A stretch of 64,000 nucleotides of DNA from Meghimatium bilineatum. Lineage: Eukaryota > Mollusca > Gastropoda > Stylommatophora > Philomycidae. The notes beneath the pieces were generated by a model. The model searched no databases. It saw only the letters and a program-made list of their open reading frames with translations, and had not been told where the DNA came from. Below are positions 11,258 through 22,085 of this stretch, in pieces; within the stretch, counting starts at the first letter, position 1; each line of letters opens with the position of its first letter. Where the stretch lies: the NCBI GenBank assembly GCA_034231615.1, contig CM067298.1, forward strand, positions 56,262,883 through 56,326,882, read 5' to 3'. A program made the position numbers and the translations under genes.

Positions 11258-11498
11258 TGATCTTACATACTTACTTATCCGTTCCCCGGGATTGCGAGAT
11301 TTCAATCTTTCTTCTCTGTGGCAGGTTGTCGTAGGGGCATGTCTTCTTCCTTCTTCAGCTGTGTGTCTGTTAAGAGTGTCCGTGATAGAGGGGTTTGGTG
11401 GTAACAGTTGTTTTCATAGGTCATGTCGTGCAAGGCATTCAATAAGGTAGTGTTTTACTGTTTCCTCCTCTTGTCTTGTCTGTTGCAGTGGTTTCAGT
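11258..11498 (-). mobile_element. 5'-truncated LINE inserted in a LINE, 11-bp TSD
   Basis: A 241-bp 3' end of a different LINE. The minus strand reads RQEEETVKHYLIECLARHDL, a Cys/His tail, and ends in a TAAG-type repeat. Flanking copies of ATATTGATAGT lie at 11247-11257 and 11499-11509. The same family end occurs at 39935-40160. It splits the RT of the host LINE exactly between neighbouring RT blocks. Confidence 0.9.
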
Positions 11499-11509
11499 AT
11501 ATTGATAGT

Positions 11510-11700
11510 AGATGTCCCTCTGTGGTTGTCATAGGAATGTTTATTTTTCTTACCTTTATATAGATGGACCATGGGGGGGGCATCTTTAAAATTATGAGGA
11601 ATGCTCTGAGCTCCAACATATGGCAAAGATGCGGGTAAGCTTCACAACAAGCATAGACCCTCATATATTGTAGATTTCTGGTGGGATTGCATCTATGCTA
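11510..11700 (-). pseudogene. LINE reverse transcriptase relic, upstream part
   Basis: The minus-strand frame contains SIPHNFKDA, VHLYKGK and DNHRGTSTINI, matching the N-terminal RT block common to LINEs ('W..A.I..I.K.G....NYRGISLL'). It continues on the other side of the nested insertion with LARIMLNRR. Confidence 0.82.
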
Positions 11701-11894
11701 TGGGTTCTCTCGTGTGACATTTGCAAATGGCAACCTTTTCTTCGTGGATGTTTGGTAATGTATCAAGCTCTTCTCTTATTTCATGTACTCCCCCACTCTC
11801 AACAATGCGCCAGTCGCGAGTAACACTCATTGCACGTAACTCCGTAGCTTCAAGCGATAATCCCCAGTGATCTACAAAATAAAATGCACTTTAT
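11701..11894. other. spacer
   Basis: No recognised feature; possibly more decayed LINE sequence. Confidence 0.3.
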
Positions 11895-11975
11895 AAACAA
11901 GACGTCTGAAGCGGAATTCAAACCTCGAGATATTTAACACAAGGTGAACAGCTTAGCAACTACGCCACGCACTGT
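11895..11975 (-). repeat. tRNA-like SINE head
   Basis: On the minus strand GTGGCGTAGTTGCTAAGC (A box) is followed 25-30 bases later by GAGGTTTGAATTCCGC (B box). This is spacing and sequence of a tRNA-derived Pol III promoter. No tRNA-like 3' acceptor is visible, so it is the head of a SINE. The minisatellite at 11991 begins just outside it. Confidence 0.72.
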
Positions 11976-11990
11976 CACATTAATTCTTGT

Positions 11991-12542
11991 ACACCCTCCC
12001 ATTGTCCTGATTATACACCCTCCCATTGCCCTGACTATGTGCCATCCCATTGTCCTGATTCTACACCCTCCCATTGTCCTGATTATACACCCTCCCATTG
12101 TCCTGATTCTACACCCTCCCATTGTCCTGATTATACACCCTCCCATTGTCCTGATTCTACACCCTCCCATTGTCCTGATTATACACCCTCCCATTGTCCT
12201 GATTATACACCCTCCCATTGTCCTGATTCTACACCCTCACATTGTCCTGATTATACACCCTCCCATTGCCCTGATTATATGTCATCCCATTGTCCTGATT
12301 CTACACCCTCCCATTGTCCTGATTATACACCCTCCCATTGTCCTGATTATACACCCTCCCATTGTCCTGATTCTACACCCTCCCATTGTCCTGATTATAC
12401 ACCCTCCCATTGTCCTGATTCTACACCCTCCCATTGTCCTGATTATACACCCTCCCATTGTCCTGATTATACACCCTCCCATTGTCCTGATTCTACACCT
12501 TCCCATTGTCCTGATTGTACACCCCACCATTGCACTTGTGAC
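11991..12542. repeat. 24-bp minisatellite, ~23 units, two alternating variants
   Basis: Units start at 11991 and repeat every 24 bases, built from ACACCCTCCCATTG and TCCTGATT plus a two-base end that is either AT or CT. Units 2-3 (12015-12062) and 12-13 (12255-12302) share rare changes (GCCC; G/ATGY-CATCCC), showing a larger duplication of about 240 bp. The last two units are degenerate. As 24 is a multiple of three, long frames with 8-residue repeats exist on both strands; these are by-products, not proteins. Confidence 0.97.
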
Positions 12543-12559
12543 TGTGCACATACGACACT

Positions 12560-12991
12560 CTCTTCCTTAGTTGTATCACATTTGTCAAGGAGTTTTTCTA
12601 TGTGTTTACTTCCATCCATTCACTACCTCTTTATACTTTTTTTTCGGCTCACATACTCTGAGAATGATGTCTACAGTTTCTGTCATCCAAGACCTTCATC
12701 GCTTGATGAGACTTCCATTTTTGTTGTCTGGAGGTTTGTTGGTATAGAGGGTGATGGCCATTGTTGACAACAGTAACGTATTCTTTCACCTGAACAATTT
12801 AATATGTTGATGTTGGACATGTCTGGAAGACACGGAATAGTTGCCATGGTTTTATCTCTTGTAGTATTACTCAAGCCACCTTTGCGAAAGTGTCAGCAAT
12901 CACAGACACTAGTTCATCACAGATAGTACCACTGCCTGCATCAGCAGAACAAAATTGTCCGATGTTGCATCTCTGTGGATGCCATCATTTT
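12560..12991 (-). pseudogene. LINE relic, same family as 24935-26770
   Basis: Segments such as ATAGTACCACTGCCTGCATC and ATCTCTG..GATGCCAT line up with 26040-26100 of the minus-strand LINE. The stretch is too decayed for a protein reading. It is interrupted on its right by SINE2 at 13001. Confidence 0.65.
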
Positions 12992-13000
12992 AATTAAACT

Positions 13001-13162
13001 GCTCCACCGAAGACGGATGTGTCAAGCCATTGGCGGAAATAAAACGGCGACAACGCATTTCCATTCTCTAGACTACATCCTGCTGGAAATCTAGTAGGAC
13101 CATGGTCCTGCTACAAGGGAGATCCAGCGGGAGTTTGAGATTGAACGTTGAAGAAGAAGAAG
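13001..13162 (+). mobile_element. SINE2 copy with 9-bp target duplication
   Basis: The same element as at 4364. It begins GCTCCACCGAAGACGGATGT and ends in GAAGAAGAAGAAG. It is flanked by AATTAAACT at 12992-13000 and 13163-13171. It includes the block CTCTAGACTACATCCTGCTG that SINE1 also carries. Confidence 0.9.
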
Positions 13163-13171
13163 AATTAAACT

Positions 13172-13669
13172 TTATTACTAGTAATGATGCAATTTCTCGG
13201 AAGCTCCTACAATTTTCCCAAACGTTTCCAGAAGAACAACTATGAAATCATTTTCGAAGGAAATATATGTCGGTGTGAAAACTAACAGAAGAACGCCAAG
13301 ACAACGAGGGATTAAGATAGTGAGTAGCACTTTATACTTTACAAAATCATCGCCATTCGAGAGAAAATGTTCTCACTATCCATGCCAAAAGCAAACGCAG
13401 CCAAAATGCTTCAAGACAGAAACAACACTGAACAACAGCAAAGACAGTAGTGAAAATACAGTTCACTTATATTTTATATTATAATATACTAACTTCTCTG
13501 AAAGAATTATGATTCAAGAGTCCACCAAGTCTGAGTCTAGTGAGTTATAGTAATATTATCACATTTACGGACAAATAACTCTCCTGAGAACTGGAGTGTT
13601 ATCTAAAACTCGTTACAGATCGACGGTGAAGCAAAATAACAGCTCACTTAACCGCGATATTTTTCTTTT
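13172..13669. other. no gene recognised
   Basis: One plus-strand frame of 80 codons (13242-13484) rich in Lys, Thr and Ser has no recognisable domain. Treat it as chance. Confidence 0.35.
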
Positions 13670-13925
13670 TCTATATTCGTTCTCTAACTCTGCAGGAGTT
13701 GAGTAGCAGGATGTAGTCCGGAGAACATAATGTGTTGTGCCATGTTTTACAGCTTGACTGTAATATCTGCACCTTTCGGTCTGACACATCCGACATTAGT
13801 ATAGCTTCTGGGTCACCATGACCCGCTATGGGATGGAACAGCTAACTCCACCTCCCCCAATTTTCTACAGTTGCCACTTGCGACGTGCATTAAAGATAAC
13901 AGCTCTTTGCTCCTCTTTCGTACAA
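13670..13925 (-). mobile_element. SINE1 copy
   Basis: On the minus strand, blocks run in this order: GAGGAGCAAAGAG, GGAGTTAGCTGTTCCATCCC, GGTCATGGTGACCCAGAAGC, GGATGTGTCAGACCGAAAGG, CTCCGGACTACATCCTGCT and a GAACGAATATAG end. This is the SINE1 order. The tail is decayed and flanking duplications are unclear. Confidence 0.8.
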
Positions 13926-15325
13926 CCCATTATTAATTAATGTAATTATTAATTTGTAATTTGTTACAAAAAATCTTAATTCCTACTAAAAATCGAAGTA
14001 ACAAATAAATATTGACTCGTTGAGAACTATCATAATTCGTATTACAATCTAACAAATAAAAGTCATTTTTTTATTTCTTATTTTGCGTATTTAGATCAGA
14101 TAAAATAACATGAGATGACAACTTCAAAACATGTACTCACATTCAAGGTTGAACGAACTAAGCCTCACCACAAAGAGGGCTTAATCCCTTACCAAGCCAA
14201 CAACCATCGTTCGAATCGAAGCTCGCTGGTGTGGTGGTACTTTTCATATTATATACACTATCAAAATATTACTTTTTGTTTTTGGTGAATTTTTCCAGTT
14301 CATCTTATATCGTGTCAGAAAAAAAAACGTTTTCTCTGCTTATTCGAAACGTCGATAGTCCTTGTAACACTGTATTTTGTACTGTCTGCTTGCATTCTCA
14401 AGTTTGTGGCATGTCAGCCACATCGCAGCAGCTAACCACAGTAGATTACATGTCTACATAGTGAGACTTTCCTCATGTGGAAACCCTACAGCACTACGTC
14501 TATACAATCAAGTGTTTGCTCCATCTGTGTAGTAGGCATCTTCTGAAAGTATCTCCAACTGCTGTAGTTGAATACTTCTGTGTATAAAATAAATATCTGA
14601 AAATCCCCACGACATTTTCATACAAAATGGACGAATAAATACAACGGCGCTACTGCTGATAATTCCTAAGGGTCGAAACGAACGAACATATCCATATGTA
14701 TGTCTTTCAACATAATGTGCATAGCTGAGTAAGGTTACCAATCCTCAGTCGAAAAAATATAACCTGGTCGCTTCTTGGCAATTAGTGGTATGCATATCTT
14801 GAATTACTCACTTTCAGGAAGTTCTTTTCGCAATAAACCACTATTCATTAGTGGCTTTATTTCATCATCCACGACAAGGCATTCAAATTATCATTTGATA
14901 CTACCGTCTTTATATGTGTCTTCATTGAGCTACATATGAATAGAATGGCAGTCGATAGTAAAATATCTCCAAAAAGAAGTTATAGCATCACGTGAGACAA
15001 GCTAGAAAACTATTTATCAGAAGTAGACATGACGCAGAGTTGCCAGATACAATTTTTATGGCCAAATATTAGGGACACAAGTGAAAAAAAAATTTCAAAT
15101 ACAATTGTGTAAAAACACTACTGCAAACATAATAAAGTGTGCCTTAATTGAATGAAATGCAATTGAAATTGCCTAGTGATAATAAGCTCATGTAAGAGAA
15201 TATGTTAAATTACGGTCTCTGGTTCTGTCTTATTAACAGCTATGGGGGAAACAATTCTACTAACGAAAAATAAATTCCTGGTGTGACCACACTTTTCATA
15301 TTCTCCTACATATATATATATATAT
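13926..15325. other. no gene recognised
   Basis: AT-rich. A short (TA)n sits at about 15309-15324. No domain-bearing frame is seen on either strand. Confidence 0.4.
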
Positions 15326-15329
15326 CATC

Positions 15330-15715
15330 ATCAGGTAGCATATCCTGAACATACTTTAGCAGTCATAACAGCATTTAGAAAATGTATGTGGATCTCGAGT
15401 CAGTCTTCCTGCTTCTGCTACTGTCATGTTTAGGTGGTCTTTAATATCTTCCGTACATCGTCTTCGTCTCCCTGGCATTTCCCTCTCTATTATAGTCATC
15501 TCTAGGTTGTCATGGGGTTTGATATGTACAAACTATTGTAATTTTCTGGAAAGAATCATGTTGTTTAGCCAGTTTTCATTTACATTCATTTCTCTGAGAA
15601 TGATTATATTTGTGATTTTTTTGGTCCATTATATTCTGAGAATTTTTCTCTAACATTGTGTTTCAAAGATTGTTCTTTTATGTTTCACTTTTTTTTATTG
15701 TGATTGTCCAGGATT
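15330..15715 (-). pseudogene. LINE C-terminal fragment
   Basis: The minus strand starts with a form of 'YGSESWTI' near 15715 and proceeds to RETKTMYGRY, RPPKHDSSRSRKTDSRST and KYVQDMLPDDDD. These are the usual C-terminal LINE blocks in order, with stops between them. Confidence 0.6.
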
Positions 15716-15995
15716 CACGCCCATATATACACACATACATAAATACACACATACATACACACATATACATATATACATACGTACGCACGCACGCACACAT
15801 ACACGCACGCGCGCACACACACACTCTTTCTTACTTACTTACTCACACACACACACAAATACACGCGCACACAAATACACATGCACGCGCACACACAAAT
15901 ACACGCGGACGCGCATACACACACACTTACTTACACACACAAATACACACACGCGCACAAATACACACACGCGCGCGCGCGAGCGCGTATATATA
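15716..15995. repeat. CA/CG-rich alternating purine-pyrimidine tract
   Basis: About 280 bp of ACAC, ATAC, ACGC and CGCG alternation, including GCGCGCGCGCGAGCGCG near 15971. Its register creates repetitive frames on both strands (TH-rich on plus, VCV-rich on minus) that are not genes. Alternating CG/CA tracts of this type can adopt Z-DNA. Confidence 0.9.
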
Positions 15996-16019
15996 TGAGA
16001 GAGAGGGGGAGAGAAAATC

Positions 16020-16245
16020 TGCAATGGTTGCTCAACTAGATAAAATGGGAAATGATAAAATTAGAAAAAGAGTTAGTTTAATATCATGTATTCAACATAT
16101 CGAAAGACAGCAAGTAAAATGGTACGGTCATCTTATGAGAATGAACCCTAACCAAATACCAATAAGAGCATATAACAAAAGAATAACCGGAGATAAAGCC
16201 AAAAAGGAAGATCAATAAAATGATGGATAGATAATCTTTAACAAA
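16020..16245 (+). pseudogene. LINE C-terminal fragment
   Basis: Plus-strand frame reads NDKIRKRVSLISCIQHIERQ, then VKWYGHLMRMNPNQIPIRAY and NKRITGDKAKK. These match the terminal 'RNE.IR...GI....YIE..Q..WFGH..RM..' region of a LINE group also present at 23270, 28550 and 35000. The frame is open for about 70 codons, longer than in the other copies. Confidence 0.78.
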
Positions 16246-16290
16246 CATAGACTTAATGCAACCACGGCGACAATATTAAATCGACAATAG

Positions 16291-16291
<1 letters not shown>

Positions 16292-16335
<44 letters not shown>
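16292..16335. repeat. (TA)n microsatellite
   Basis: About 20 TA units directly after the LINE fragment and before SINE1 sequence. Confidence 0.95.
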
Positions 16336-16338
<3 letters not shown>

Positions 16339-16363
16339 TATACAGACATAGTACATACATACT

Positions 16364-16470
16364 TCTTCTTCCTCTTCTTCTGCGTTCGTTCTCAAACTCC
16401 TGCAGATTGACAGGATGTAGTCCGGAGAACAGAATGTTTTGTCTCATGGTTTAAAGCATTGCTGCGGTTA
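16364..16470 (-). mobile_element. partial SINE1 (tail end)
   Basis: The plus strand shows CTTCTTCTTCCTCTTCTTCT, the complement of the (GAA)n tail, followed by CGTTCTCAAACTCCTGCAG and GGATGTAGTCCGGAGAACAG. Homology stops near 16470, so only the tail-proximal third is present. Confidence 0.8.
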
Positions 16471-16889
16471 AAGGTCAAGTGGTTAAAGGAATTTTATATG
16501 TCCACCTTCATATGCGATATTTTCCTCCTTGTGAGCCATCAATTCTTTATTTATGTTCTTGATACATTGCTGATGTTGCATCTTTACTCTCTAATTTGTA
16601 GGTCAAAATGACCCACACAGGTTATGAAGTCGAACGCGCTGGGTCAAAGGGCGTAGATATCGTATCCAAGATTTAAACCAGGATACAGCGCATTCCGCTA
16701 TGATAACTGATAACTGGCAGTAGTTGCAAGAACGAACACAGAAGCTGAATAGCTAACATCATAGAATGGCGGAATATTTTTATTTACAAGCAGTCCACAT
16801 TTTGTGGAAAGACAAACTGAATATTATATCAATAAAACGTGTCTATTTTAAAATAAGTTATCACAATTAAAAAAAACTGTCAATACTGC

Positions 16890-17105
16890 ATTTTACCAGT
16901 TCATGCGTTGCAGGGAGGGGATTGAATAGCTGTGTGATAAAGGCCGCATGCTCTTGCTATCACCACGTCATGTACAGGGTGAGTTTTTTTAATTTACCCT
17001 CCGACAGAAAAAAAACCCAGTCCTTACCGGAATCGAACTCTAGACCTCAGTCGTGTGAGACGAGTTCTAACCTCTCGGCCATGCGCCAATAACTATTATT
17101 AATTA
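16890..17105 (-). repeat. tRNA-derived SINE (Leu/Ser-like head)
   Basis: Minus strand from about 17090: ATGGCCGAGAGGTTAGAAC (A box) and TAGAGTTCGATTCCGG (B box), then a body with CCTGTACATGACGTGG and GCATGCGGCC. The same head-plus-body order appears at 43500-43680, which supports a dispersed SINE rather than a tRNA gene. Confidence 0.82.
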
Positions 17106-17639
17106 TATATTTTTTGATGATTACTTTTTAAAAGACAAAATTGAATATTCCCTTCGTTTTCGCTAGTGTAATCACTTGATATATCTTTGAGCTGTAAGTG
17201 CAAGAACTAACTCTCGGTGACTGATATGTATAAAAGACAAGACATGCATATATGCGATGTCAACGTAATTATTGTACTACGGTTCGCAGCAGTAATGATG
17301 ATAGATGTGAAATAGAAGTTACAAGAAAAATAGCTGTAAATATTCTTGGATAGTTTGAACATAGAATGACCATTGTATGCGGATTTTGGTCTATCCGTGA
17401 CTTTCTAGCTATTATCCGCTGTTGGGCGGCAGTATTTATAATCTTCTCACAAGATGATGCGCTCTTTTACACTGTAGAGCGCCATTTAGATCTATTTTGT
17501 GCAAGATTTTCCATGTGTCGTGGTCTATTTCAAACGCTTTCATTGGGTCTTTAACGAGTCAAAATTCTACATACACTCTACAAAATGTACGGCTAGATTG
17601 TTTGAATAATGAACAGTTAGTTACAAGACAGAATTCATA
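17106..17639. other. no gene recognised
   Basis: AT-rich, with frames of about 60 codons lacking known motifs. Confidence 0.35.
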
Positions 17640-18900
17640 TGTCTTTGAGGGGTGCAAAGGGAACGCATTGCTCTAGGCGGACCCAGGGTTAGCAGATAAC
17701 CAAGATCCCAAATGTACCTCCACGTGGTGCACCCTGGAAACAGAAATACAGCAGCTCGTGCTGATTCTGGCCAAATCATTTGGGGATCGTGTCCGAGAAT
17801 GTGGAGGTAGCAGATGGAAAGAGATTTGACTGCACAAGAGACAGACAATATCTCCGACACCACCAGCATCGCCACATATAGCAACACTGTCGACATACAG
17901 TGAAGCTAGTCAGTCCAGTCCGAACATTGGAGGGGCGGCCAATGTAAAATGCACGTAAAGGTAAATGCATGGCTAGAGACAAATATGTTTCATACAGAGT
18001 ACAATGAAACAATGAAAGGGCAGAACAGCGCTAGAGGGCAGCGCGAACTGCAAATAGAAAGTGAAAAGTCCCTAGGAAAGGGAACTACAAGCTCCGTCAG
18101 CTCGAGACGGGCTTCTAGTTACCAGAGTTCCTAACAGGCAGAGACCCAGACCCATCCATCGGCGTTTGGTAAAGCAAAAGACCTAACCCAACTCTAATGT
18201 CGAGCCTTCCTAAACCGGAAATATGCTTGCAAAGAGAAAGGGTTCTGTACCCGATGGGTGTAGGCAAGAAAGGGACAACGATGGCAGTCCTGGCCCAACT
18301 CTACTGTCAAGGTTTCCTATACCGGAAGTAACTTGCAGAGAGAAAGGGTTCCGTACTCGATTCGCTAAGGCACAAAAGGGACAACGATTTAGCCCTGGCC
18401 CAACTCTACTGTCAGGTTTTCCTACACCGGAAATACACTTGAAGAGAGAAAGGGTTCAGTACCTGATGGGCCCAGGCGCTATTGGGACAAGGACGCTCAG
18501 CTCGAGAACGCCCTGCTCTCAAACGCGTGGTGTGAGACTCGAACTTGGACAAGGGGTACACGATGACGGTGAATGACACCTCGGCTAAGAGGGCGAAAGA
18601 GCCAGGGTCCAACTCCTCTGTTGAGTTCTTCCCCTTAAGGAACCAGGCTCATGGATGAGAAACGGTTCAGTACCCAATGGGCACAGGCACAGCACGTCCA
18701 ATTACACGAGGCAAGTTCAAGACAGTGGAACACCTCGTTCGAGTGAGACGAGATCAAGAAAATCGTCTAGGCGAAGAGTCTTCACTACGCGTGCCTGGAG
18801 ACAGATATAGAGGCTGTCACAGGCTAAGGGTAGCCCACCCGAATTGTCAAGGCATGCCGAAATCGGATGTGCTAGGCCTACAAGGCGCATAACGGTGGCA
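17640..18900 (-). repeat. unclassified GC-richer interspersed repeat, copy 1
   Basis: The reverse complement matches 60430-61385 in order over nearly its whole length, e.g. TGCTAACCCTGGGT near 17690, GGCCGCCCCTCCAATG near 17935 and the CAGTACCC.ATGGGCACAGG block near 18670. This copy has three tandem units of about 107 bp (starting near 18188, 18295 and 18401) where the other has one. Base composition is clearly richer in G+C than its surroundings. No RT, transposase or terminal repeats were recognised. The 117-codon frame inside it only reflects the internal units. Confidence 0.8.
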
Positions 18901-19310
18901 CAACGTAATCACGCTCCCGGCGGAAATCGCACGGATATCCGTGATGGTTACAATGGAGCGAACGAAAAACAAACAAACATATGTCTTTGAGATAGGGATA
19001 TATAGAAGGATAGGAGGAACTTGGTGGAAAAAGAAGAAAATAAGCAAACAGATTCTCAAAGACGATTATTTATGAAAGAAAAACTATTGAAAGAAAAAAA
19101 ACAAAGGAAAACTGACATTATATATATATATATATATATATATATGCCATTTTAATAGACATGACACCTTGATTAAGACCTTAATTTACGCCAATGGTGA
19201 CCAGGGCCTTGAGCTTGATGACTACACAGATGGCAACTTATGTCTGCATCTTTAGCGACTCAATGGGCATGATCATAAAAATACAATTGGGCTGCATTCG
19301 AGAATTTTGG
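18901..19310. other. spacer with TA microsatellite
   Basis: A (TA)n run at about 19118-19145 and a perfect 14-bp palindrome CACGGATATCCGTG near 18931. No gene recognised. Confidence 0.5.
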
Positions 19311-19472
19311 ATAGATGCAGTCAAGAGGCTAGATGCAGTCACGTGGCTAGATGCAGTCAAGAGGCTAGATGCAGTCACGTGGCTAGATGCAGTCACGTGG
19401 CTAGATGCAGTCAAGAGGCTAGATGCAGTAAAAAGGCTAGATGCAGTCAAGAGGCTAGATGCAGTCAAGAGG
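19311..19472. repeat. 18-bp minisatellite, nine units, two variants
   Basis: Nine 18-bp units of CTAGATGCAGTCAAGAGG. Units 2, 4 and 5 carry CACGTG in place of CAAGAG, and unit 7 has AAAAAG. Frames of 6-residue periodicity on both strands are by-products. Confidence 0.96.
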
Positions 19473-19789
19473 TCGAAGTTGAAATCTGTCACATTCGTTT
19501 ATGCCTGGTCATGTGGGTGTTCAAAGCAACAAAAGAGCGGTTAGGCTTGTGTCTGGTGGTAGAGAAATTTATAATTTGATTGTCATTTTGAATTCTTTAC
19601 GAGAAACAACATAGGAAAATAAAATTATTGCCGGTGATGATTTCATTTCCATGTCCAGAATAAAGGAACTGGAAGTGAAATGTGGCGTTGCAGAAAATGA
19701 TCACTAATGTTGGCTTAAAAGAATGTCTGTCAACGAACAAAAAACTGGAACTGCCAGTCATTGTGTAATTGTGGATACACTCAAGTGGA

Positions 19790-19925
19790 CCCTTTTCAGC
19801 AGGACTTTTCAATCACTTTGACTTATGGAATGTGGCAGCCAGTTTTACCCCGAAACTTCCTTTTTCGCCTCGTGCTAGCATTGCTATTCTTTGTATCCTT
19901 TTCGAACCCTGACAAGTACACGGAC
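19790..19925 (-). mobile_element. SINE1 fragment
   Basis: Plus-strand complement of the SINE1 5' half: ATCACTTTGACTTATGGAAT, GCAGCCAGTTTTACCCC and CTTCCTTTTTCGCCTCGTG. Truncated and diverged. Confidence 0.6.
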
Positions 19926-20289
19926 GAATGTAAAACTAAAACATTTGTCAGATTCCTGTCTATGCTGTAAGCCAACAACAAATATATTGGAAATATGCAA
20001 TCATAAGGATCATTAACAGGCTGTTCATGAGTAAGAATCATACTTGTGACAACACAGGAAGTGTTGACTTAACTCCAGAAACAGTCACTTCCTTGTGAAC
20101 CCAGTTGAACAAATGAGCAAACGACGATCAAAAGGCGCAGAGGATTGATGTCATTGTGTTCGGCTTTTCCATATGCACTCTGCCCCTCTCAGCTAAGTAA
20201 CAGGCCACCTGCCAAGAGTACTACCGATAACACGATAACTCCGAAATTTCAAGAGATAATCCGCAGAGATCTTCGTAGAAATGTACTTA

Positions 20290-20400
20290 TAAATAACACA
20301 TTACAACACGGGATCGAACCGGCTACTTCTTGAACACAAAGCAAATATGTCCTATACAAATGAGTAGACAGTTGAGAAAAGTTAAGTGCAGTAAGAAAAA
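20290..20400 (-). repeat. tRNA-like SINE remnant
   Basis: The minus strand contains a near-perfect B box, GCCGGTTCGATCCCG, at about 20309-20324. Upstream there is only a degenerate A-box region, and no acceptor stem. Confidence 0.5.
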
Positions 20401-21704
20401 AACACAGATCAAACCTCAAAGCAAGTAGATGAATTCAGTGGCATTACGTGATACTGTGTTTATCTTTCTTTACACATTCCTGAAGAAAAAATGCACATCT
20501 GAAGCTTAAGATAGGAATTTGTGATAAAGTTAAATATTAGATGTACACATTTTTTAACAATAGCAAACATTGTGTACAATGATACATTGCCTTCTGTAAG
20601 AACAGTATACACATACAGCCTCGAAACTAGACTTTTTGCGCCCTGTACAAGCTCTGGCCATGGAGCCCTCTTACATAAACCAATTCTGGTGTGGTGCCCC
20701 TGGTGATTTGTTTTGGCGCTTGCACTCGATACGAACTGCTTCCTTTCGGCGTTGGCACATTACGGTTACAAAAATTATATAACACTTATTAAAGCCTGCA
20801 TCCCTTAATCAATGAAATAACGGTTTTTTTCATCTGAGTTAAAACATGAGCAATCGCCAAATAAGACCTAACAGCAGAAGCAAAACAAAGCAGGAACTAC
20901 CTATCTACGTCCTGTTTCCATTATTGCCGTGCTTTTTGTTTGGCACTTTTTATATACTTTGTGTCTACATGGTGTCGCCTGTCAACAACGACGAACGAAA
21001 TGCACAGAAATAATCGAAAAACACGACGTAAAAAGGCTGATTCTACATTGTTTTTGTTCTGCTGTTAGGTAGGCCTTATTATTTGGCGACTAGTCATGGC
21101 ATCTCAAAGCAATGTCCACTGCCGAGAGTTGGAATCTTCTGGACATGACATAAAGCTCAGGGGAAACCTCCCCATTGCGCAATTGGATATAAGATATATT
21201 TCTAACAATATTAACATTGACAATTACTGATAACTACACTCTTTACTGACAGTATCAATTACTTTCACCATGTTTTTTTTATTTCTGCTTCCTTTCTGCC
21301 ATCAATACTGTGCATAATTTTGTTACATTTTTACTATTCGTATTTTTTAAACAGCAGTTTGTAATTAACAAGCATAACAAAAATTAACATGATTAGACAA
21401 GCGTGAAACATTAGTCATAGGCCCCTACTGATCGCGCTTGTTTGTTATTTCATGAAGAAAATATAATTGTAGCATTTGTGACCTGTAATGCTTGCCGTAT
21501 GAGGCAGCTAAGATGGTTGGGTGTGAGAGTTGGCTATCGAATCCCATTATAGCAAAAAATGTAATGCCGCAATTGAATGTTGATCGAAAGGTACAGAGAA
21601 CGCAGACAATCTGTAAACCAAGACACAACGCCTACATCATAATAACCGGTAGGAGTGTAAAAACGAACGCCAAAAAAAATGTCAAACAAAGATACCAACA
21701 ATAT
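20401..21704. other. no gene recognised
   Basis: AT-rich; short frames only. Confidence 0.4.
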
Positions 21705-22085
21705 TAGTAAGTCTATACATATTACAATTATTTGTACAAAGGTAAAAAGAAACTTGATAAGTCGATACATATTATATTGTCTATACAAAAATAGCAAGAA
21801 TCTTGGCCAGTCTGTGCGTATTATTATTGTCTGTACAAAGATAGTAAAATGTTGACTAATCTATACACATTACAACTGTCTGTACAAATGTAGAAAGAAA
21901 CATATAAAGTCTATACGTGTTACAATTGTCTGTACATACCCGTCTATACATATTACAATTGTATGTGTAGATATACATTGACCCGTCTATAGATACGACA
22001 ATTGTCTGTGGAAATATAAATTGACCAGTCTATACATATTACAATTGTCTGTACAATATTGCAAGAATCGTGGCCAGTCTACATA
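21705..22085. repeat. degenerate ~60-bp tandem repeat
   Basis: About seven copies of a unit marked by GTCTATACATATTACAATTG and TCTGTACAAA, with linkers varying in length. Two copies share AGCAAGAATC.TGGCCAGTCT (near 21795 and 22060), suggesting duplication of longer blocks. Confidence 0.85.

Noticed and set aside
11944..12767. Long open frames (208 and 242 codons plus, 94 and 89 codons minus) with 8-residue repeats
   Set aside because: They exist only because the 24-bp minisatellite unit is a multiple of three with no stop in these frames. Two plus frames and one minus frame are open over the same bases, and the flanks are SINE and LINE relics.
15658..16218. 186-codon plus-strand ORF rich in Thr and His
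   Set aside because: It is a run through the CA/CG microsatellite fused by chance to a LINE C-terminal fragment.
16990..17100. Functional tRNA(Leu/Ser) gene on the minus strand
   Set aside because: The head is followed by a body shared with 43500-43680, as for a dispersed SINE. A proper 3' acceptor stem is missing.
18223..18576. 117-codon plus-strand ORF with internal repeats
   Set aside because: The repeated 'GPTLLS.FP' pattern follows the three 107-bp DNA units of an interspersed repeat. The other copy of the repeat does not keep the frame.
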